A stretch of DNA of 64,000 nt from NCBI GenBank assembly GCA_031272515.1, contig JAISTR010000009.1, positions 41,291-105,290 of the forward strand, given 5' to 3'. The DNA comes from Erysipelotrichaceae bacterium (GTDB taxonomy: Bacteria > Bacillota_I > Bacilli_A > Erysipelotrichales > Erysipelotrichaceae). Positions 16,148-27,937 of the stretch are shown here, piece by piece. The notes under the pieces are model-generated. The model searched no databases. It saw nothing but the letters and a program-made list of their open reading frames with translations, and was not told the origin of the DNA. Position numbers and translations under genes: made by a program. The number at the start of each line of letters is the position of its first letter. Position 1 is the stretch's first letter.

Positions 16148-16426
16148 TTGCGTTTTTTGTGTGGTTTCGGTATCTTTATTGTGACGGGGCACTCCATTTT
16201 TGGGGGGAAACACCGTCGCAATCATCACACAACGATATTTTCATCCAATGCCTTCACCAAAGGAGTAGATAGGGGGGGCCTATCGCATCTGATTTGTATC
16301 CGGGGGTTGTAGTAAATTGCGGATGAAAATGAACCTTTTATCGTTGTGCGTAAGGGCTTCCTTCCCGGAAGTCCTTTATAACGGACCACGTTAAACCTGC
16401 CCATTTCCGGGCTTTTTTTGTTTTTT
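16148..16426 (+). ncRNA. Candidate structured RNA upstream of hrcA (unclassified)
   Basis: The 460-base gap before hrcA is not empty. A TTGCGT-17-TATCTT promoter (16148-16176) predicts a start near 16183. The predicted RNA opens with a hairpin GACGG/CCGTC. It then has a long-range pairing of CACAACGAT..ATTTTCATCC (about 16217-16236) with GGATGAAAAT..ATCGTTGTG (about 16321-16348) enclosing a GATAGG/CCTATC hairpin. A GGGCTTCC/GGAAGTCC hairpin follows (16353-16375). GCCC/GGGC plus seven T (16399-16419) could be its terminator. No coding frame fits. I could not match it to SRP, 6S, tmRNA, T-box or a known riboswitch. Confidence 0.4.
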
Positions 16427-16466
16427 CCCAATCATTTCCATTTATTTAAGGAAGATTTAAGGAATT

Positions 16467-16493
16467 TTAGCACTTTCAACTTGACAGTGCTAA
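16467..16493 (+). promoter_or_regulatory. CIRCE element of the hrcA operon
   Basis: TTAGCACTT, nine-base spacer, CAGTGCTAA: the HrcA operator with the innermost base pair of the arms changed from C/G. It overlaps the -35 box, so bound HrcA would exclude RNA polymerase. Confidence 0.93.
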
Positions 16494-16509
16494 AACCCTG
16501 GTCTATACT
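16481..16509 (+). promoter_or_regulatory. Sigma-A promoter of hrcA-grpE-dnaK-dnaJ
   Basis: TTGACA at 16481-16486 and TATACT at 16504-16509, exactly 17 bases apart. The -35 lies within the CIRCE element. Confidence 0.88.
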
Positions 16510-16548
16510 GTTAGCAGATGGAGAAAATGAGTGCCAAAGGAGGATCTG

Positions 16549-17563
16549 ATGATCAGCAAAAGAAAACTGGATATATTCAAAGCGATCGTCGAAGAATTCG
16601 TGGCTACCGCCGAACCGGTAGGCTCGAAGACTTTGGTCATTAAATATGGCATGGATTATTCCAGTGCCACCATCCGTTCAGAAATGAATGAATTGGAAAA
16701 CCTCGGTCTGTTGGAGAAGACCCATACTTCCAGCGGCCGGGTGCCCTCCACCCAGGGCTACCGCTTCTATGCGGAGCATTTGATGGAATCAAAACTGGAC
16801 AAGGACTTTGCCGTGGTTGTACGCTCGGTGCTCGAAGATACCAAGGCGAAGGCGGATGAAGTCATCCGCCGCAGCGTGGATATCCTCTCGCAGATGACCA
16901 ACATGACTTCCCTGGTTTTGGGACCGGAAGCCAACATCCAAAGGCTGGAACACATCAAGCTTCTGCCCCTGGATAACAAGAGCGCCGTAGTCGTCATCGT
17001 GACCGACAGCGGCCATACTGAGAACAAGCTGTTCCGCTTTGAGGACAAGGTCAGTGTCACGGACTTGCAATCGTGTACCGACATCCTCAACCAGCAGCTT
17101 AAGGGAACCCGCATCGTCGATGTGGTCGACAAGATGAAGGCGATTGAGCCGATTCTGGCAGCCAAATTCCAAAGGCATGAAATTCTGTTCAAGGCCTTTC
17201 TGGATGCCTTTGTCCGCTTCGCCAATGACAACGTCTATACCAGCGGGGAGACCAACCTGCTCTATCAGCCGGATTTCGCGGATGTGGAGAAGCTGAAGTC
17301 GCTGATGAACATGCTGCAGAATCACCGCATGTGGCGCGATATCAGTGAAGGCAAGACCGAGATGGTCCTGCAGACATCCAAGAACTCGCAGCTGGCCTGG
17401 GTGAATGACCTGGCGGTCATCTCCAGCACCATCCGCGTGAATGATGGCGAAGAGGCGAAGCTGATGCTGGTGGGACCTTCCCGGATGGACTATGACCGGG
17501 TGGTCTCCCTGATTGACTACCTTGCCACCAGTATTGAAGAGATGTTTTTTACAGGAGGACGTG

Positions 17564-17583
<20 letters not shown>
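16549..17583 (+). CDS. hrcA: Heat-inducible transcription repressor HrcA
   Basis: The 344-residue protein starts at ATG 16549 after AAAGGAGG. The N-terminal winged helix is evident in EPVGSKTL..., YSSATIRSEMNELENLGLL and TSSGRVPSTQGYRFY, the best-conserved HrcA signatures. The GAF-like dimerisation domain follows. HrcA binds CIRCE elements and represses chaperone genes, with GroEL modulating its activity in studied species. Here CIRCE sites lie before hrcA itself (autoregulation) and before clpB. The end of the gene overlaps grpE by 20 bases. Confidence 0.97.
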
Positions 17584-19950
<2,367 letters not shown>

Positions 19951-19958
19951 TTGAGTAC

Positions 19959-19991
19959 GGGCAACCCGGGGATTTCCCCGGGTAGTTGCCC
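19959..19991 (+). other. Strong dnaK-dnaJ intergenic hairpin
   Basis: GGGCAA-CCCGGGG-ATTT-CCCCGGG-TAG-TTGCCC forms a 13-bp stem with a three-base bulge. No T-run follows, so it is not a normal terminator. It could protect the dnaK 3' end after processing and lower dnaJ relative to dnaK. Confidence 0.8.
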
Positions 19992-20009
19992 ATAGAGAAG
20001 GAGTGTACC

Positions 20010-21128
20010 GTGGCGAATAAACGGGATTATTACGAGGTGCTGGGTCTTGGCAAGTCGGCGAGTGAAGCGGACATCAAGAAGGCCTACCGCACCCTGGCAA
20101 AAAAATATCACCCCGATATGAACAAGGCACCGGATGCGGCTGAGCACTTCAAGGAAGTGCAGGAAGCCTATGATGTGCTGAGTGACCCGCAGAAGAAGGC
20201 GGCCTATGATCAGTTCGGCCATGCGGGCATGGAAGGGGCAAACTTCGGCAGCGGCTTTGGTGGCTTTGGCGCCGGCGGCTTTGAAGCGGACCTTTCCGAT
20301 CTGTTCGGGTCGTTCTTCGGCGGCGGTTTCACTTCCAGCCGGGCCCAGCGCAGCGGACCGCGCAAGGGCCAGGACCGGCTGATGCAGATGAAGGTATCCT
20401 TCATGGATGCCATCTTTGGCAAGGAGGAGACCATCGAGCTGGATCTGGACGAACAGTGCACTGCCTGCGGCGGTACCGGGGCCTATTCCAAAAGCGATAT
20501 CAAGGTCTGTCCGGATTGCCATGGCACCGGGTATGTGACCCAGCAGCAGCGCAGTCCCTTCGGCATCTTTCAAACCCAGGCTCCCTGTCCCAAATGCCAT
20601 GGTCAGGGCAAGGTCGTAGACCGGCCCTGTGACAAGTGCCATGGCAAGGGCTATGAGCACAAGCGCATCGCCGTCGATGTCACCATACCGGCCGGGATCC
20701 ACTCCGGCCAGCAACTGCGCATGCAGGGCAAGGGCGAGAAGGGCAGCGGCGGCGGCCCCAATGGCGACCTCTACATTGAGGTCATCGTTGGAAGCCACCA
20801 ATACTTCCGGCGCGAAGGTAGGGATATCTTTATTGAAATCCCGCTGTCGGTGCTGGATGCGACCCTGGGGGTGAAGGTGGATGTACCGACGGTGTACGGC
20901 GATGTCGAACTGACGATTCCGGCCGGGACCCAAAACGGCACCCGCTTCCGCTTACGCGGCAAGGGGGTCAAGGACGTCCGCGGCAAGGACGGCGGCGACC
21001 AGTACGTGGCAATCAAACTGGAGGTACCGGAGAAGCTGACGCGGGAAGAGCGGGATCTCTACCAGCGCCTAAAGGAACTCTCGGCCCGGGAGTCGGTCTT
21101 CGACAAATTCAAGAAAGCATTCAAGTAA
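20010..21128 (+). CDS. dnaJ: Chaperone protein DnaJ
   Basis: The 372-residue protein starts at GTG 20010, seven bases after GAAGGAG. The J-domain carries [20 protein letters not shown] and the HPD motif. A Gly/Phe-rich stretch follows (about 75-110). Four zinc motifs are present: [24 protein letters not shown] and CDKCHGKG. The client-binding C-terminal domains end at FDKFKKAFK. It stimulates DnaK ATPase and delivers unfolded clients. It is the last gene of the hrcA operon. Confidence 0.97.
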   Translation: MANKRDYYEVLGLGKSASEADIKKAYRTLAKKYHPDMNKAPDAAEHFKEVQEAYDVLSDPQKKAAYDQFGHAGMEGANFGSGFGGFGAGGFEADLSDLFGSFFGGGFTSSRAQRSGPRKGQDRLMQMKVSFMDAIFGKEETIELDLDEQCTACGGTGAYSKSDIKVCPDCHGTGYVTQQQRSPFGIFQTQAPCPKCHGQGKVVDRPCDKCHGKGYEHKRIAVDVTIPAGIHSGQQLRMQGKGEKGSGGGPNGDLYIEVIVGSHQYFRREGRDIFIEIPLSVLDATLGVKVDVPTVYGDVELTIPAGTQNGTRFRLRGKGVKDVRGKDGGDQYVAIKLEVPEKLTREERDLYQRLKELSARESVFDKFKKAFK

Positions 21129-21133
21129 GGGAA

Positions 21134-21139
21134 TTGACA
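21134..21139 (+). promoter_or_regulatory. -35 box of clpB
   Basis: TTGACA starts six bases after the dnaJ stop. A 17-base spacer would put the -10 at about 21157-21162, where only a weak match is seen. Confidence 0.5.
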
Positions 21140-21162
21140 CCTTACTTTTCTTAAGACATTGC

Positions 21163-21189
21163 TTGGCACTCTCGACTTTAGAGTGCCAA
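21163..21189 (+). promoter_or_regulatory. CIRCE element of clpB (GGC variant)
   Basis: TTGGCACTC, nine-base spacer, GAGTGCCAA: a perfect inverted repeat that differs from consensus TTAGCACTC by a compensated A-to-G change in both arms. It lies between the promoter region and the ribosome binding site. Confidence 0.92.
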
Positions 21190-21202
21190 AAGGAGGTGGC
21201 AT

Positions 21203-23764
21203 ATGGATTTGGAAAAAATGAGTGAAGCCTTGCGCGAGGCTTTGCAAAGAGCGGTGATGAATGCGCAGTCACGCGGCAACAGTGAAATCACGCTGCTGCA
21301 CATCATTGCCGCAATTTTGGAAGGGGACAGCACGGATGGCTTACTCAAGCGCATCGGTGTTGAAAAGCCGAAGCTTATAAAACAGATCAATCAGGCAATT
21401 GAGAAATTGCCGGTGGTGACTGGCGCCAGCCAGCCGGCACTCAACAACTGGGTGCTCAAGGCATATCAGAGTGCCAAAAGCCAGAGTGAAGCCTGGGGCG
21501 ACAGCTACCTCTCCAGTGCCACCTATCTGATTGAAGCGCTGTTTAGTGATTATGCCCCGGTGCAAACGATTACCCGAAGCTGGAATTTAAGTAAACAGGC
21601 GGTGCTTGCAGCGGAGGAAGCAAGGAGGAATGGTAAAGTGATGGATCAAGCCAACAGTGAAAACCAGCTGGAAGCGCTGGAGAAATATGGACGGGATTTG
21701 GTCAAGGATGTGGCGGATGGCAAGGTGGACCCGGTCATCGGACGGGATGAGGAAATCCGCCGGGTGATTCAGATTCTCTCCCGGAAAACCAAAAACAACC
21801 CGATTTTAATCGGGGAACCCGGAGTCGGAAAGACCGCGATTGTCGAAGGGCTGGCCTGGCGGATTATGAACGGCGATGTGCCCTTGACCTTAAAGGACAA
21901 GCGGCTGGTTGAGCTGGATATGGGAGCCTTGATTGCCGGGGCGAAATACCGCGGGGAATTTGAAGAGCGCCTGAAGGCAGTCTTGAATGAAGTCAAGCAG
22001 GCAGAGGGCGGCATTGTCCTTTTTATCGATGAAATCCATAATCTGGTCGGTGCGGGGAAGACCGAAGGCTCGATGGATGCTGCCAACCTGCTCAAACCGA
22101 TGCTGGCACGGGGGGAACTGCGCTGCATCGGTGCCACCACCTTCGATGAATACCGGCAGTATATTGAAAAGGATGCTGCTTTGGAGCGGCGCTTCCAGAA
22201 GATCAATGTCGATGAGCCCAGTGTCGAGGATACCATCTCGATTCTGCGCGGTCTCAAGGACCGCTTTGAATCGCACCACGGGGTGGTGATTCTGGATGAG
22301 GCTATCATCGCCGCGGCGACTTTGTCGCAGCGCTATATCACCGACCGCTTTTTGCCAGACAAGGCAATTGATTTGATCGATGAAGCCTGCGCCTCCATCC
22401 GTGTGGAAATGGACTCCATGCCCTCTGACCTCGATGAGCTGACCAGAAAGATCATGCAGCTGGAAATCGAGGAGACCGCTTTGAAGAAAGAGGATGCGGA
22501 AAGTACCAAGAAGAGACTGGTGGAACTGCAGGAAGACCTCAAGGGCCTTAAAGAGCGCAAGGAGGAACTCTATCAAAAGTGGCAGAGTGAAAAGAGCGCT
22601 CTGGATGCAGTGAAAGAGGACAAGGCAAAACTGGAACGGGCTAGACTGGAACTCGCCCAGGCGCAAAACAATGCCCAGTATGAGATTGCCGCCAAACTGC
22701 AGTATGAGACGATTCCGCAATTGGAGAAGCGCATCAAGGCCAGCGGCGATACCAAGGAAGGGGCGCTGATTCAGGAGACCGTCGATGAGGAACTCATCGC
22801 CTCGATTGTCGCCAAGTGGACCCATATCGATGTCAGTAAACTGATGTCCACCCAGCGCCAGAAATACCTGCATTTAGAGGAAGCTTTGGCCAAGCGGGTG
22901 ATGGGGCAGCCCAGGGCTTTGGAATTGGTCACACAGGCAATCCTGCGCTCCAAAGCGCAGATTCAGGCGGAAAACCGGCCTTTGGGATCCTTTCTGTTTT
23001 TGGGGCCGACCGGTGTTGGCAAGACCGAGGTCGCCAAGGCCTTGGCAGAGCAGCTCTTTGACAGCGAAGACAAGATCGTGCGCATAGATATGAGCGAGTA
23101 CATGGAGAAGTTCTCGGTCTCGCGCTTGATCGGCGCGCCGCCGGGCTATGTCGGCTATGAGGAGGGCGGCCAGCTCACGGAAGCGGTGCGCCGCAAACCC
23201 TATTCGATTGTGCTTTTGGATGAGATTGAAAAAGCGCATCCGGATGTCTTCAACATCTTACTGCAGGTGCTGGATGACGGCCGGATTACCGACTCCAAGG
23301 GCGTGGTGGTGGACTTTAAGAACACCATCATCATCATGACCTCCAACCTCGGTTCGCACTATGCCTTTGAGGCGGATGCGAAAGTGCGTGAGGAAGGCTA
23401 TATGAGCGAAGTCCGCGACCACTTCAAGCCGGAATTTGTGAACCGGATTGATGAGATTATCGTCTTCAATAAACTGGATGACAAGATTTTCAAAGAGATT
23501 GCGGAGAAGTTTATTAATGATTTACAGCGGCGTCTGGACCACCACAATATCATATTGAAGGTGAGTAAAGAGGCGATGGATAAGATCCTGTCGGAGGGCG
23601 TGGACCCGCAATACGGGGCCAGGCCGATGAAACGCTTCATTCAAAGAAACATTGAGACCCTGATTGCGACCAGAATCCTACAAGAGGATGATGATGACAG
23701 CGAGAGAATCTGGCAGCTGGGTGTCAAAAACGACCGCTTTAGTATCGAAGAAAAAGCGCCTTAA
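21203..23764 (+). CDS. clpB: Disaggregase ClpB (Hsp100)
   Basis: The 853-residue AAA+ protein starts after AAAGGAGG. It has the Clp N-domain (about 1-145), first ATPase with Walker A GEPGVGKT near 205, a long middle coiled coil (about 405-525) that marks ClpB rather than ClpC, and second ATPase with Walker A GPTGVGKT near 601. The C-terminal domain includes [14 protein letters not shown]. It resolves aggregates together with DnaK/DnaJ. Its own CIRCE element puts it in the HrcA regulon rather than under CtsR. An internal ATG near residue 147 could give the short ClpB form known in other bacteria. Confidence 0.97.
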   Translation: MDLEKMSEALREALQRAVMNAQSRGNSEITLLHIIAAILEGDSTDGLLKRIGVEKPKLIKQINQAIEKLPVVTGASQPALNNWVLKAYQSAKSQSEAWGDSYLSSATYLIEALFSDYAPVQTITRSWNLSKQAVLAAEEARRNGKVMDQANSENQLEALEKYGRDLVKDVADGKVDPVIGRDEEIRRVIQILSRKTKNNPILIGEPGVGKTAIVEGLAWRIMNGDVPLTLKDKRLVELDMGALIAGAKYRGEFEERLKAVLNEVKQAEGGIVLFIDEIHNLVGAGKTEGSMDAANLLKPMLARGELRCIGATTFDEYRQYIEKDAALERRFQKINVDEPSVEDTISILRGLKDRFESHHGVVILDEAIIAAATLSQRYITDRFLPDKAIDLIDEACASIRVEMDSMPSDLDELTRKIMQLEIEETALKKEDAESTKKRLVELQEDLKGLKERKEELYQKWQSEKSALDAVKEDKAKLERARLELAQAQNNAQYEIAAKLQYETIPQLEKRIKASGDTKEGALIQETVDEELIASIVAKWTHIDVSKLMSTQRQKYLHLEEALAKRVMGQPRALELVTQAILRSKAQIQAENRPLGSFLFLGPTGVGKTEVAKALAEQLFDSEDKIVRIDMSEYMEKFSVSRLIGAPPGYVGYEEGGQLTEAVRRKPYSIVLLDEIEKAHPDVFNILLQVLDDGRITDSKGVVVDFKNTIIIMTSNLGSHYAFEADAKVREEGYMSEVRDHFKPEFVNRIDEIIVFNKLDDKIFKEIAEKFINDLQRRLDHHNIILKVSKEAMDKILSEGVDPQYGARPMKRFIQRNIETLIATRILQEDDDDSERIWQLGVKNDRFSIEEKAP

Positions 23765-23780
23765 GCTAGGCGTTTTTCTT
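23751..23780 (+). terminator. Terminator overlapping the clpB stop
   Basis: Stem AAAGCGCC/GGCGTTTTT with loop TTAAGCTA. The clpB stop codon is inside the hairpin. Confidence 0.8.
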
Positions 23781-23883
23781 TGTCTTTGAGATCTTTGCCA
23801 ATGTTTTCCATTATGCGATTATATATTGCCTGCCATTGACTCTTCATGGTATTGTAAATAGGTAAACAAGGAGGAATTGCAGG

Positions 23884-25140
23884 ATGAAGAACAAGCGTTT
23901 TATAACTCTGTTTTCCATTTTGGCTTTGGCGCTGTCGCTTTTGGCAGGCTGCGGCAATGAAGCCAAGAAAATACTCAATGAAGCCATTGCCAAAAACAAT
24001 ACCGTTCAAGCAGCGCAAAGCAAGATGGTCTTGCAGTTTCAAAGCAGTTCAGGCCAGCTGGCAACGCTCAACGGCGGCAGCTTTGTCTTAGAGTCAACCT
24101 CCGTCAAAAAAGAAGGCTCGCTTTTGGGCGAATCGATTATGAAGGTTTCAGCCAACATGTTCGGCCAGGATTTGGTGGTTGGCAATATGTACCTCAAGGA
24201 TGAAAAGATTTATCTCGATATGAGTGCTTCCGCAATGTCTTCCTACACTATACAGTACTATGTGGAACTGCCGGAAGACTTTGAGGAATTGATGCAGCAG
24301 AGTGCCGCGGTCAGCAATGGTTCCCTGGATTTATCCGCATTTTTGAAGAACCTGAAAGTGTCCAAGGATGGCAGCGATACAATTCTTACCTTTCAGCTCA
24401 ACAGCAATGTTTTGGAAAAGCTGTTTCAGGCAGCGGCGCAAACTGAGGATGCGGAAGCGGATGCAGCCACTACGGCTGCTATGACAAGTATGCTCAAACA
24501 AATCGGGATTACCGGTAACGGCAGACTGGTCATCAACAGCGATGGCTATATTGTCGCCATTGATCTGCAAGTCGCCATCACCAACAAGCAGGATAACAGT
24601 CAGATTATGGAATTCACATTCGAGAGCACAACGACGATTCTGGCAGACAACTACAAACTGGAGTTCCCGGATCTTTCCGGATACAAATCCATGGAGGAGT
24701 ACCAGCAACAGGCACTGGAGCAGAGTCAAGCCGTGCTCACCGACACCACCTTCCCGCAGTATATCCCACAGCAGAAATCGGTGATTTGTTTAGGGGAGGA
24801 CGAAGGGGTACCGCTGCGGCTGATTATGATTGGCGAGAAACCCGTTGAGGAAGTTCGCATGCAGATGATTGTGTCCTTGGAACAATTGGGAATAAGTGTC
24901 TCCCTCTACAACTCCCAGAAAAAGACCCTGGAGGATCTGATGGCCAAGGAGTTCAACAGCAAAGCCGTAGAGACTTCCCTAATCAATGATGATACCCAGG
25001 TTCTGTTTACCATTGTGCTTGATCCGGAAGTGATGATTGATATGGTTGGCGGGATGACCATCGACCAATTAAACAGTTTGTCACTGGATAGCTTCAACCA
25101 GGCAATGGGTGATAACTTTGCTTGTACAGTCGTAGAATGA
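23884..25140 (+). CDS. Two-module lipoprotein (fusion of both families in this cluster)
   Basis: The 418-residue lipoprotein has lipobox LLAGC. Residues about 25-270 resemble the 291-residue neighbour at 25.3 kb: EAIAKNNTVQA against DAIAKNNTLKA, GNMYLKD against GNMYIKD, LADNYKLEFPD in both. Its C-terminal part (about 290-418) resembles the small lipoproteins at 26.2-28.6 kb: IMIGEKPVEEVRMQM against IFTGEKPVESIRMEM, and a final FACTVVE against CEVQ. It is therefore a natural fusion of the two module types in the cluster. The N-module recalls LppX/DUF6612-like lipoproteins and the C-module the YehR/DUF1307 family; both are tentative. It is likely anchored outside the membrane. Function unknown. 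Confidence 0.78.
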   Translation: MKNKRFITLFSILALALSLLAGCGNEAKKILNEAIAKNNTVQAAQSKMVLQFQSSSGQLATLNGGSFVLESTSVKKEGSLLGESIMKVSANMFGQDLVVGNMYLKDEKIYLDMSASAMSSYTIQYYVELPEDFEELMQQSAAVSNGSLDLSAFLKNLKVSKDGSDTILTFQLNSNVLEKLFQAAAQTEDAEADAATTAAMTSMLKQIGITGNGRLVINSDGYIVAIDLQVAITNKQDNSQIMEFTFESTTTILADNYKLEFPDLSGYKSMEEYQQQALEQSQAVLTDTTFPQYIPQQKSVICLGEDEGVPLRLIMIGEKPVEEVRMQMIVSLEQLGISVSLYNSQKKTLEDLMAKEFNSKAVETSLINDDTQVLFTIVLDPEVMIDMVGGMTIDQLNSLSLDSFNQAMGDNFACTVVE

Positions 25141-25155
25141 ATCATTGATTCTTAC

Positions 25156-25184
25156 CAGGACACCGGAAACGGTGTCCTTTTTTT
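25156..25184 (+). terminator. Terminator after the two-module lipoprotein
   Basis: Stem AGGACACC/GGTGTCCT with loop GGAAAC and seven T. Confidence 0.9.
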
Positions 25185-25245
25185 AAAGAAGAATAAGGCT
25201 AAATAGAGAGGGGCAAATACATAAAAATTATTTTTCTTATTTCTC

Positions 25246-25274
25246 TTGCATTCCTGATTTATTTGTGCTATTCT
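25246..25274 (+). promoter_or_regulatory. Promoter of the second lipoprotein unit
   Basis: TTGCAT (25246-25251) and TATTCT (25269-25274), 17 bases apart, ahead of the gene at 25297. Confidence 0.6.
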
Positions 25275-25296
25275 TTTTTGTGTAAGGAGGATTGAG

Positions 25297-26172
25297 ATGA
25301 TGAAGTGGAAGAAAACGCTGACGGTTCTGTGCATCGCCTTGCTCTCGGTTATGATGCTGTCCGGCTGCAGTGACAACGCCAAGAAACTGCTCAAGGACGC
25401 AATTGCCAAAAACAATACGCTGAAGGCAGTGGAAAACAAGCTTGTCTTTTCGATGGACAGCAATGTGCCCTCGATGGCAGCCCTGAGCGGCATGAGCTAT
25501 ACCATGGACAGCATTACGGTAAAAACGGGTGATAACGCCTTAATCGGGGATATGATCACTGTGATTTCCGTAAGTGCCATGGGACAGGAAGTCGAAATGG
25601 GCAACATGTACATCAAGGATTTGGTCTTCTATTTTGATCTGCCGGTGATGGGCATGAAATACTATGCGGAATTGCCGGATGAGATCAAGAGCCAGATCTC
25701 AGAGATGGGAGAAGAAGCAGCCATCGCCATGAACGCGATTGACTGGTCCAGTTTGTTCAAGGATCTCAAATCCAAAAAGGTCGGAAACGATACCGTGATT
25801 TCCTTCAGTGTCAACAGCGACCTGATTCAAGGGTTCATGGAACTGGCGTTAGAGTCCAGCGGTCAGGAAGTGACCGACGAACAAAGTGCCCAGATGCTCG
25901 AAGCATTCAAAAACATCAAGCTAAACGGCACCGGGACCTTCACCATCAGCAGCGAGGGTTATGTTATCGGTACCACCCTGGAACTGCTGTTTACCGATCC
26001 GGAAGACACCAATCAAACCATCACCTTCCATGTGGAGAACGTCATCACACCGCTGGCTGATAACTATAAACTGGAATTCCCGGACTTCGACGACTTTGTG
26101 AGTTATGAGGAATTGGAGAATTCCCTACAGGAGACTCCTGAGGAAATAGAGGAGCCGGAAGGGGAGGAATAG
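25297..26172 (+). CDS. Lipoprotein, single N-module type
   Basis: The 291-residue lipoprotein has lipobox MLSGC and starts behind AAGGAGG. Its sequence follows the N-terminal module of the upstream 418-residue protein, with shared blocks AIAKNNTLKA, SAMGQEVEMGNMYIKD, YYAELPDE and LADNYKLEFPD. Instead of the second module it ends in a Glu/Pro-rich tail (EETPEEIEEPEGEE). The repeating strands and the MY.KD motif resemble LolA/LppX-like beta-baskets that hold lipids, an inference from pattern only. The small lipoprotein genes follow at 34-43-base gaps, so they are probably one transcript up to the terminator at 27.9 kb. Confidence 0.75.
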   Translation: MMKWKKTLTVLCIALLSVMMLSGCSDNAKKLLKDAIAKNNTLKAVENKLVFSMDSNVPSMAALSGMSYTMDSITVKTGDNALIGDMITVISVSAMGQEVEMGNMYIKDLVFYFDLPVMGMKYYAELPDEIKSQISEMGEEAAIAMNAIDWSSLFKDLKSKKVGNDTVISFSVNSDLIQGFMELALESSGQEVTDEQSAQMLEAFKNIKLNGTGTFTISSEGYVIGTTLELLFTDPEDTNQTITFHVENVITPLADNYKLEFPDFDDFVSYEELENSLQETPEEIEEPEGEE

Positions 26173-26206
26173 ATTTAAAAGCATTCAATTAAAAGGAGGG
26201 GCAAAA

Positions 26207-26749
26207 ATGAAGAAGATTTGGGTATTGCTGATGGTCAGCCTGCTGCTCTTGCTGGGGGCATGCTCACCATCCAAGAAGGCCATCACCGAAGAAGGGGATG
26301 ACAATGGCGGAGAAACCGTCGTCGTGGATCCGGTGGTTGATCCGGTCGTGGATCCGGTCGTGGATCCGGTGTCGGGCAAACAGCTGGTTTGCGGGATGTC
26401 GGAAGACGGCTTCGACATGAAGATTATCTTTACCGGGGAGAAACCGATTGAAGCCATCCGCCTTGAAATGACGGGCTCTGCGGAAGACATGGGTTTGGAT
26501 GAAGACACCCTGGAGATGACCAAGAGTATCTTGATCTCGATGTTTGAAGAGGAATTCCCGGGGGCAGAGATTGATGTGGCGCTCGTCAACAACGGCCAGG
26601 ATGTGCTGATTTCAATGGATATGAGCTTAAACGTATTCATCGACATCGCGATGGAGGGCTTCACGGAAGATGACCTGAAGAACCTCAGTCTTGAAGACAT
26701 CGCCTTATCAGCGGCAACAGAAGGGGTTTCCTGCGAAGTGCAGGACTAG
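26207..26749 (+). CDS. Small lipoprotein, C-module type (copy A, VDPV-repeat linker)
   Basis: The 180-residue lipoprotein starts after AAGGAGGGG and has lipobox LLGAC. A linker of four VDPV units (about residues 40-55) separates the anchor from a globular domain beginning QLVCGMSEDGFDMKIIFTGE and ending CEVQD. A cysteine at each end of this domain could form a disulfide. The domain matches the C-terminus of the 418-residue protein and the next three genes. It resembles YehR/DUF1307 lipoproteins. Function unknown. Confidence 0.75.
   Translation: MKKIWVLLMVSLLLLLGACSPSKKAITEEGDDNGGETVVVDPVVDPVVDPVVDPVSGKQLVCGMSEDGFDMKIIFTGEKPIEAIRLEMTGSAEDMGLDEDTLEMTKSILISMFEEEFPGAEIDVALVNNGQDVLISMDMSLNVFIDIAMEGFTEDDLKNLSLEDIALSAATEGVSCEVQD
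26324..26371 (+). repeat. 12-bp coding microsatellite, four units
   Basis: Four tandem units of the GTGGATCCGGTC type encode VDPV x4 in the lipoprotein linker. Paralogs have one or no units, so the length looks variable. Confidence 0.85.
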
Positions 26750-26785
26750 AAGACGACGAAAGCTTAGTTGTCAGGAGGGGTAAAA

Positions 26786-27286
26786 ATGAAGAGGATTTGG
26801 GTATTGCTGATGGTCAGCCTGCTGCTTATGCTGAGCGGCTGCGGATCATCGAAGAAAGAAGTGAGTGATGAAGGGGGAGAAACCGGCGGGGAAACCATTG
26901 TAGTGCCAGTCACCAAGAAGCTGACTTGCTCGATGGAAGAGAGCGGTCTTAAAGTAACGATGATTTTCACCGGGGAGAAACCGGTTGAAAGCATCCGCAT
27001 GGAAATGGTCAGCCCAGCAGAAGATCTGGCAGTGGATGAAAGTACCTTCGAGTACATGAAGGAGAGTATGATCAGTTCGCTGGCAGAGGAATTCCCTGAC
27101 GCAACTGTTGAGATCGCGTTAATCAACGATGGGGCGGATGTCATGATTGCCGTCGATGTGTCGAATGATGCCTCATTCGGCTTAATGATAGGAATCTATA
27201 CTGCAGAAGAGCTTAAAACCTTAACACTGGAGGAACTCGCCTTAACCTTACAAGCGGAAGGTGCTTCCTGCCTAGTGCAGAATTAG
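26786..27286 (+). CDS. Small lipoprotein, C-module type (copy B)
   Basis: The 166-residue lipoprotein starts at ATG 26786, eight bases after AGGAGGGG; an earlier in-frame start would place the Shine-Dalgarno inside the gene. Lipobox MLSGC. The signal peptide MKRIWVLLMVSLLLMLSG is almost identical to its neighbours, and the domain has IFTGEKPVESIRMEM and a final CLVQN. The linker is short (IVVPVTKK). It is the closest relative of copy C, with near-identical DNA over long stretches, including the spacer GACGAC..TTGTCAGGAGGGG, which points to a recent tandem duplication. Confidence 0.76.
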   Translation: MKRIWVLLMVSLLLMLSGCGSSKKEVSDEGGETGGETIVVPVTKKLTCSMEESGLKVTMIFTGEKPVESIRMEMVSPAEDLAVDESTFEYMKESMISSLAEEFPDATVEIALINDGADVMIAVDVSNDASFGLMIGIYTAEELKTLTLEELALTLQAEGASCLVQN

Positions 27287-27322
27287 AAGACGACTAAGAA
27301 TTGTTGTCAGGAGGGGATTAAA

Positions 27323-27850
27323 ATGAAGAAGATTTGGGTATTGCTGATGGTCAGCTTGCTGCTTTTATTAAGCGGCTGCGGATCATCGAAGAAAGAAGTG
27401 AGTGATGAAGGGGGAGAAACCGGCGGGGAAACCGCCGTCGTGGATCCTGTGGTCGAACCGGTGGTAGTGCCACTCACCAAGAAGTTGATTTGTACACAGG
27501 AAGAGGACGGTCTTAAAGTATCGGTGATTTTCACCGGGGAGAAACCGGTTGAAAGCATCCGCATGGAAATGGAAGGCTCAGCAGAAGAGCTCGGAGTGGA
27601 TGAAAGTTCCCTGGAGTACATGAAGGATATTATGATTAGCTCGCTGGCAGAGGAATTCCCTGGCGCAACCGTTGATATCGTGTTAATCAACGATGGGGCG
27701 GATGTCCTGATTTCCATCGACATGCCGGTTGATGCCTCACTGGATTCAATGATGGGAGGCTATACTGCAGAAGAGCTGAAAACCTTAACGCTGGAGGAAA
27801 TAGCCTTAACCTCAAAAACGGCAGGCGCTACCTGCGAAATACAGAAATAG
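27323..27850 (+). CDS. Small lipoprotein, C-module type (copy C)
   Basis: The 175-residue lipoprotein has lipobox LLSGC and linker VVDPVVEPVVVPLTKK, a partly degenerate form of the VDPV repeat. The globular domain carries IFTGEKPVESIRMEM and ends CEIQK. It is highly similar to copy B at the DNA level through the signal peptide and domain. It is the last gene before a strong terminator, so 25297-27850 is probably one operon of four genes. Confidence 0.76.
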   Translation: MKKIWVLLMVSLLLLLSGCGSSKKEVSDEGGETGGETAVVDPVVEPVVVPLTKKLICTQEEDGLKVSVIFTGEKPVESIRMEMEGSAEELGVDESSLEYMKDIMISSLAEEFPGATVDIVLINDGADVLISIDMPVDASLDSMMGGYTAEELKTLTLEEIALTSKTAGATCEIQK

Positions 27851-27879
27851 AAGCCAACAGAGAGTATCTTCCTTTCGTG

Positions 27880-27906
27880 AAAAACGGACCTTCGGGTCCG
27901 TTTTTC
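27880..27906 (+). terminator. Strong terminator after lipoprotein copy C
   Basis: Stem AAAACGGACC/GGTCCGTTTT with the stable tetraloop TTCG and a T-run. Confidence 0.95.
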
Positions 27907-27937
27907 TTAAACTTTTCTTAAATAACAGGATGACTGG

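Noticed and set aside
16352..16377. On the minus strand GGAAGGAAGC, as in SRP RNA helix 8
   Set aside because: It is one arm of a local inverted repeat (GGGCTTCC/GGAAGTCC); the other SRP bases, such as GGTCAGG and AGCAGCC, are missing.
16378..16426. GGACCACG before a T-run, resembling a T-box antiterminator
   Set aside because: The T-box core GGGTGGNACCGCG is absent, no specifier loop is seen, and hrcA is not a T-box-type gene.
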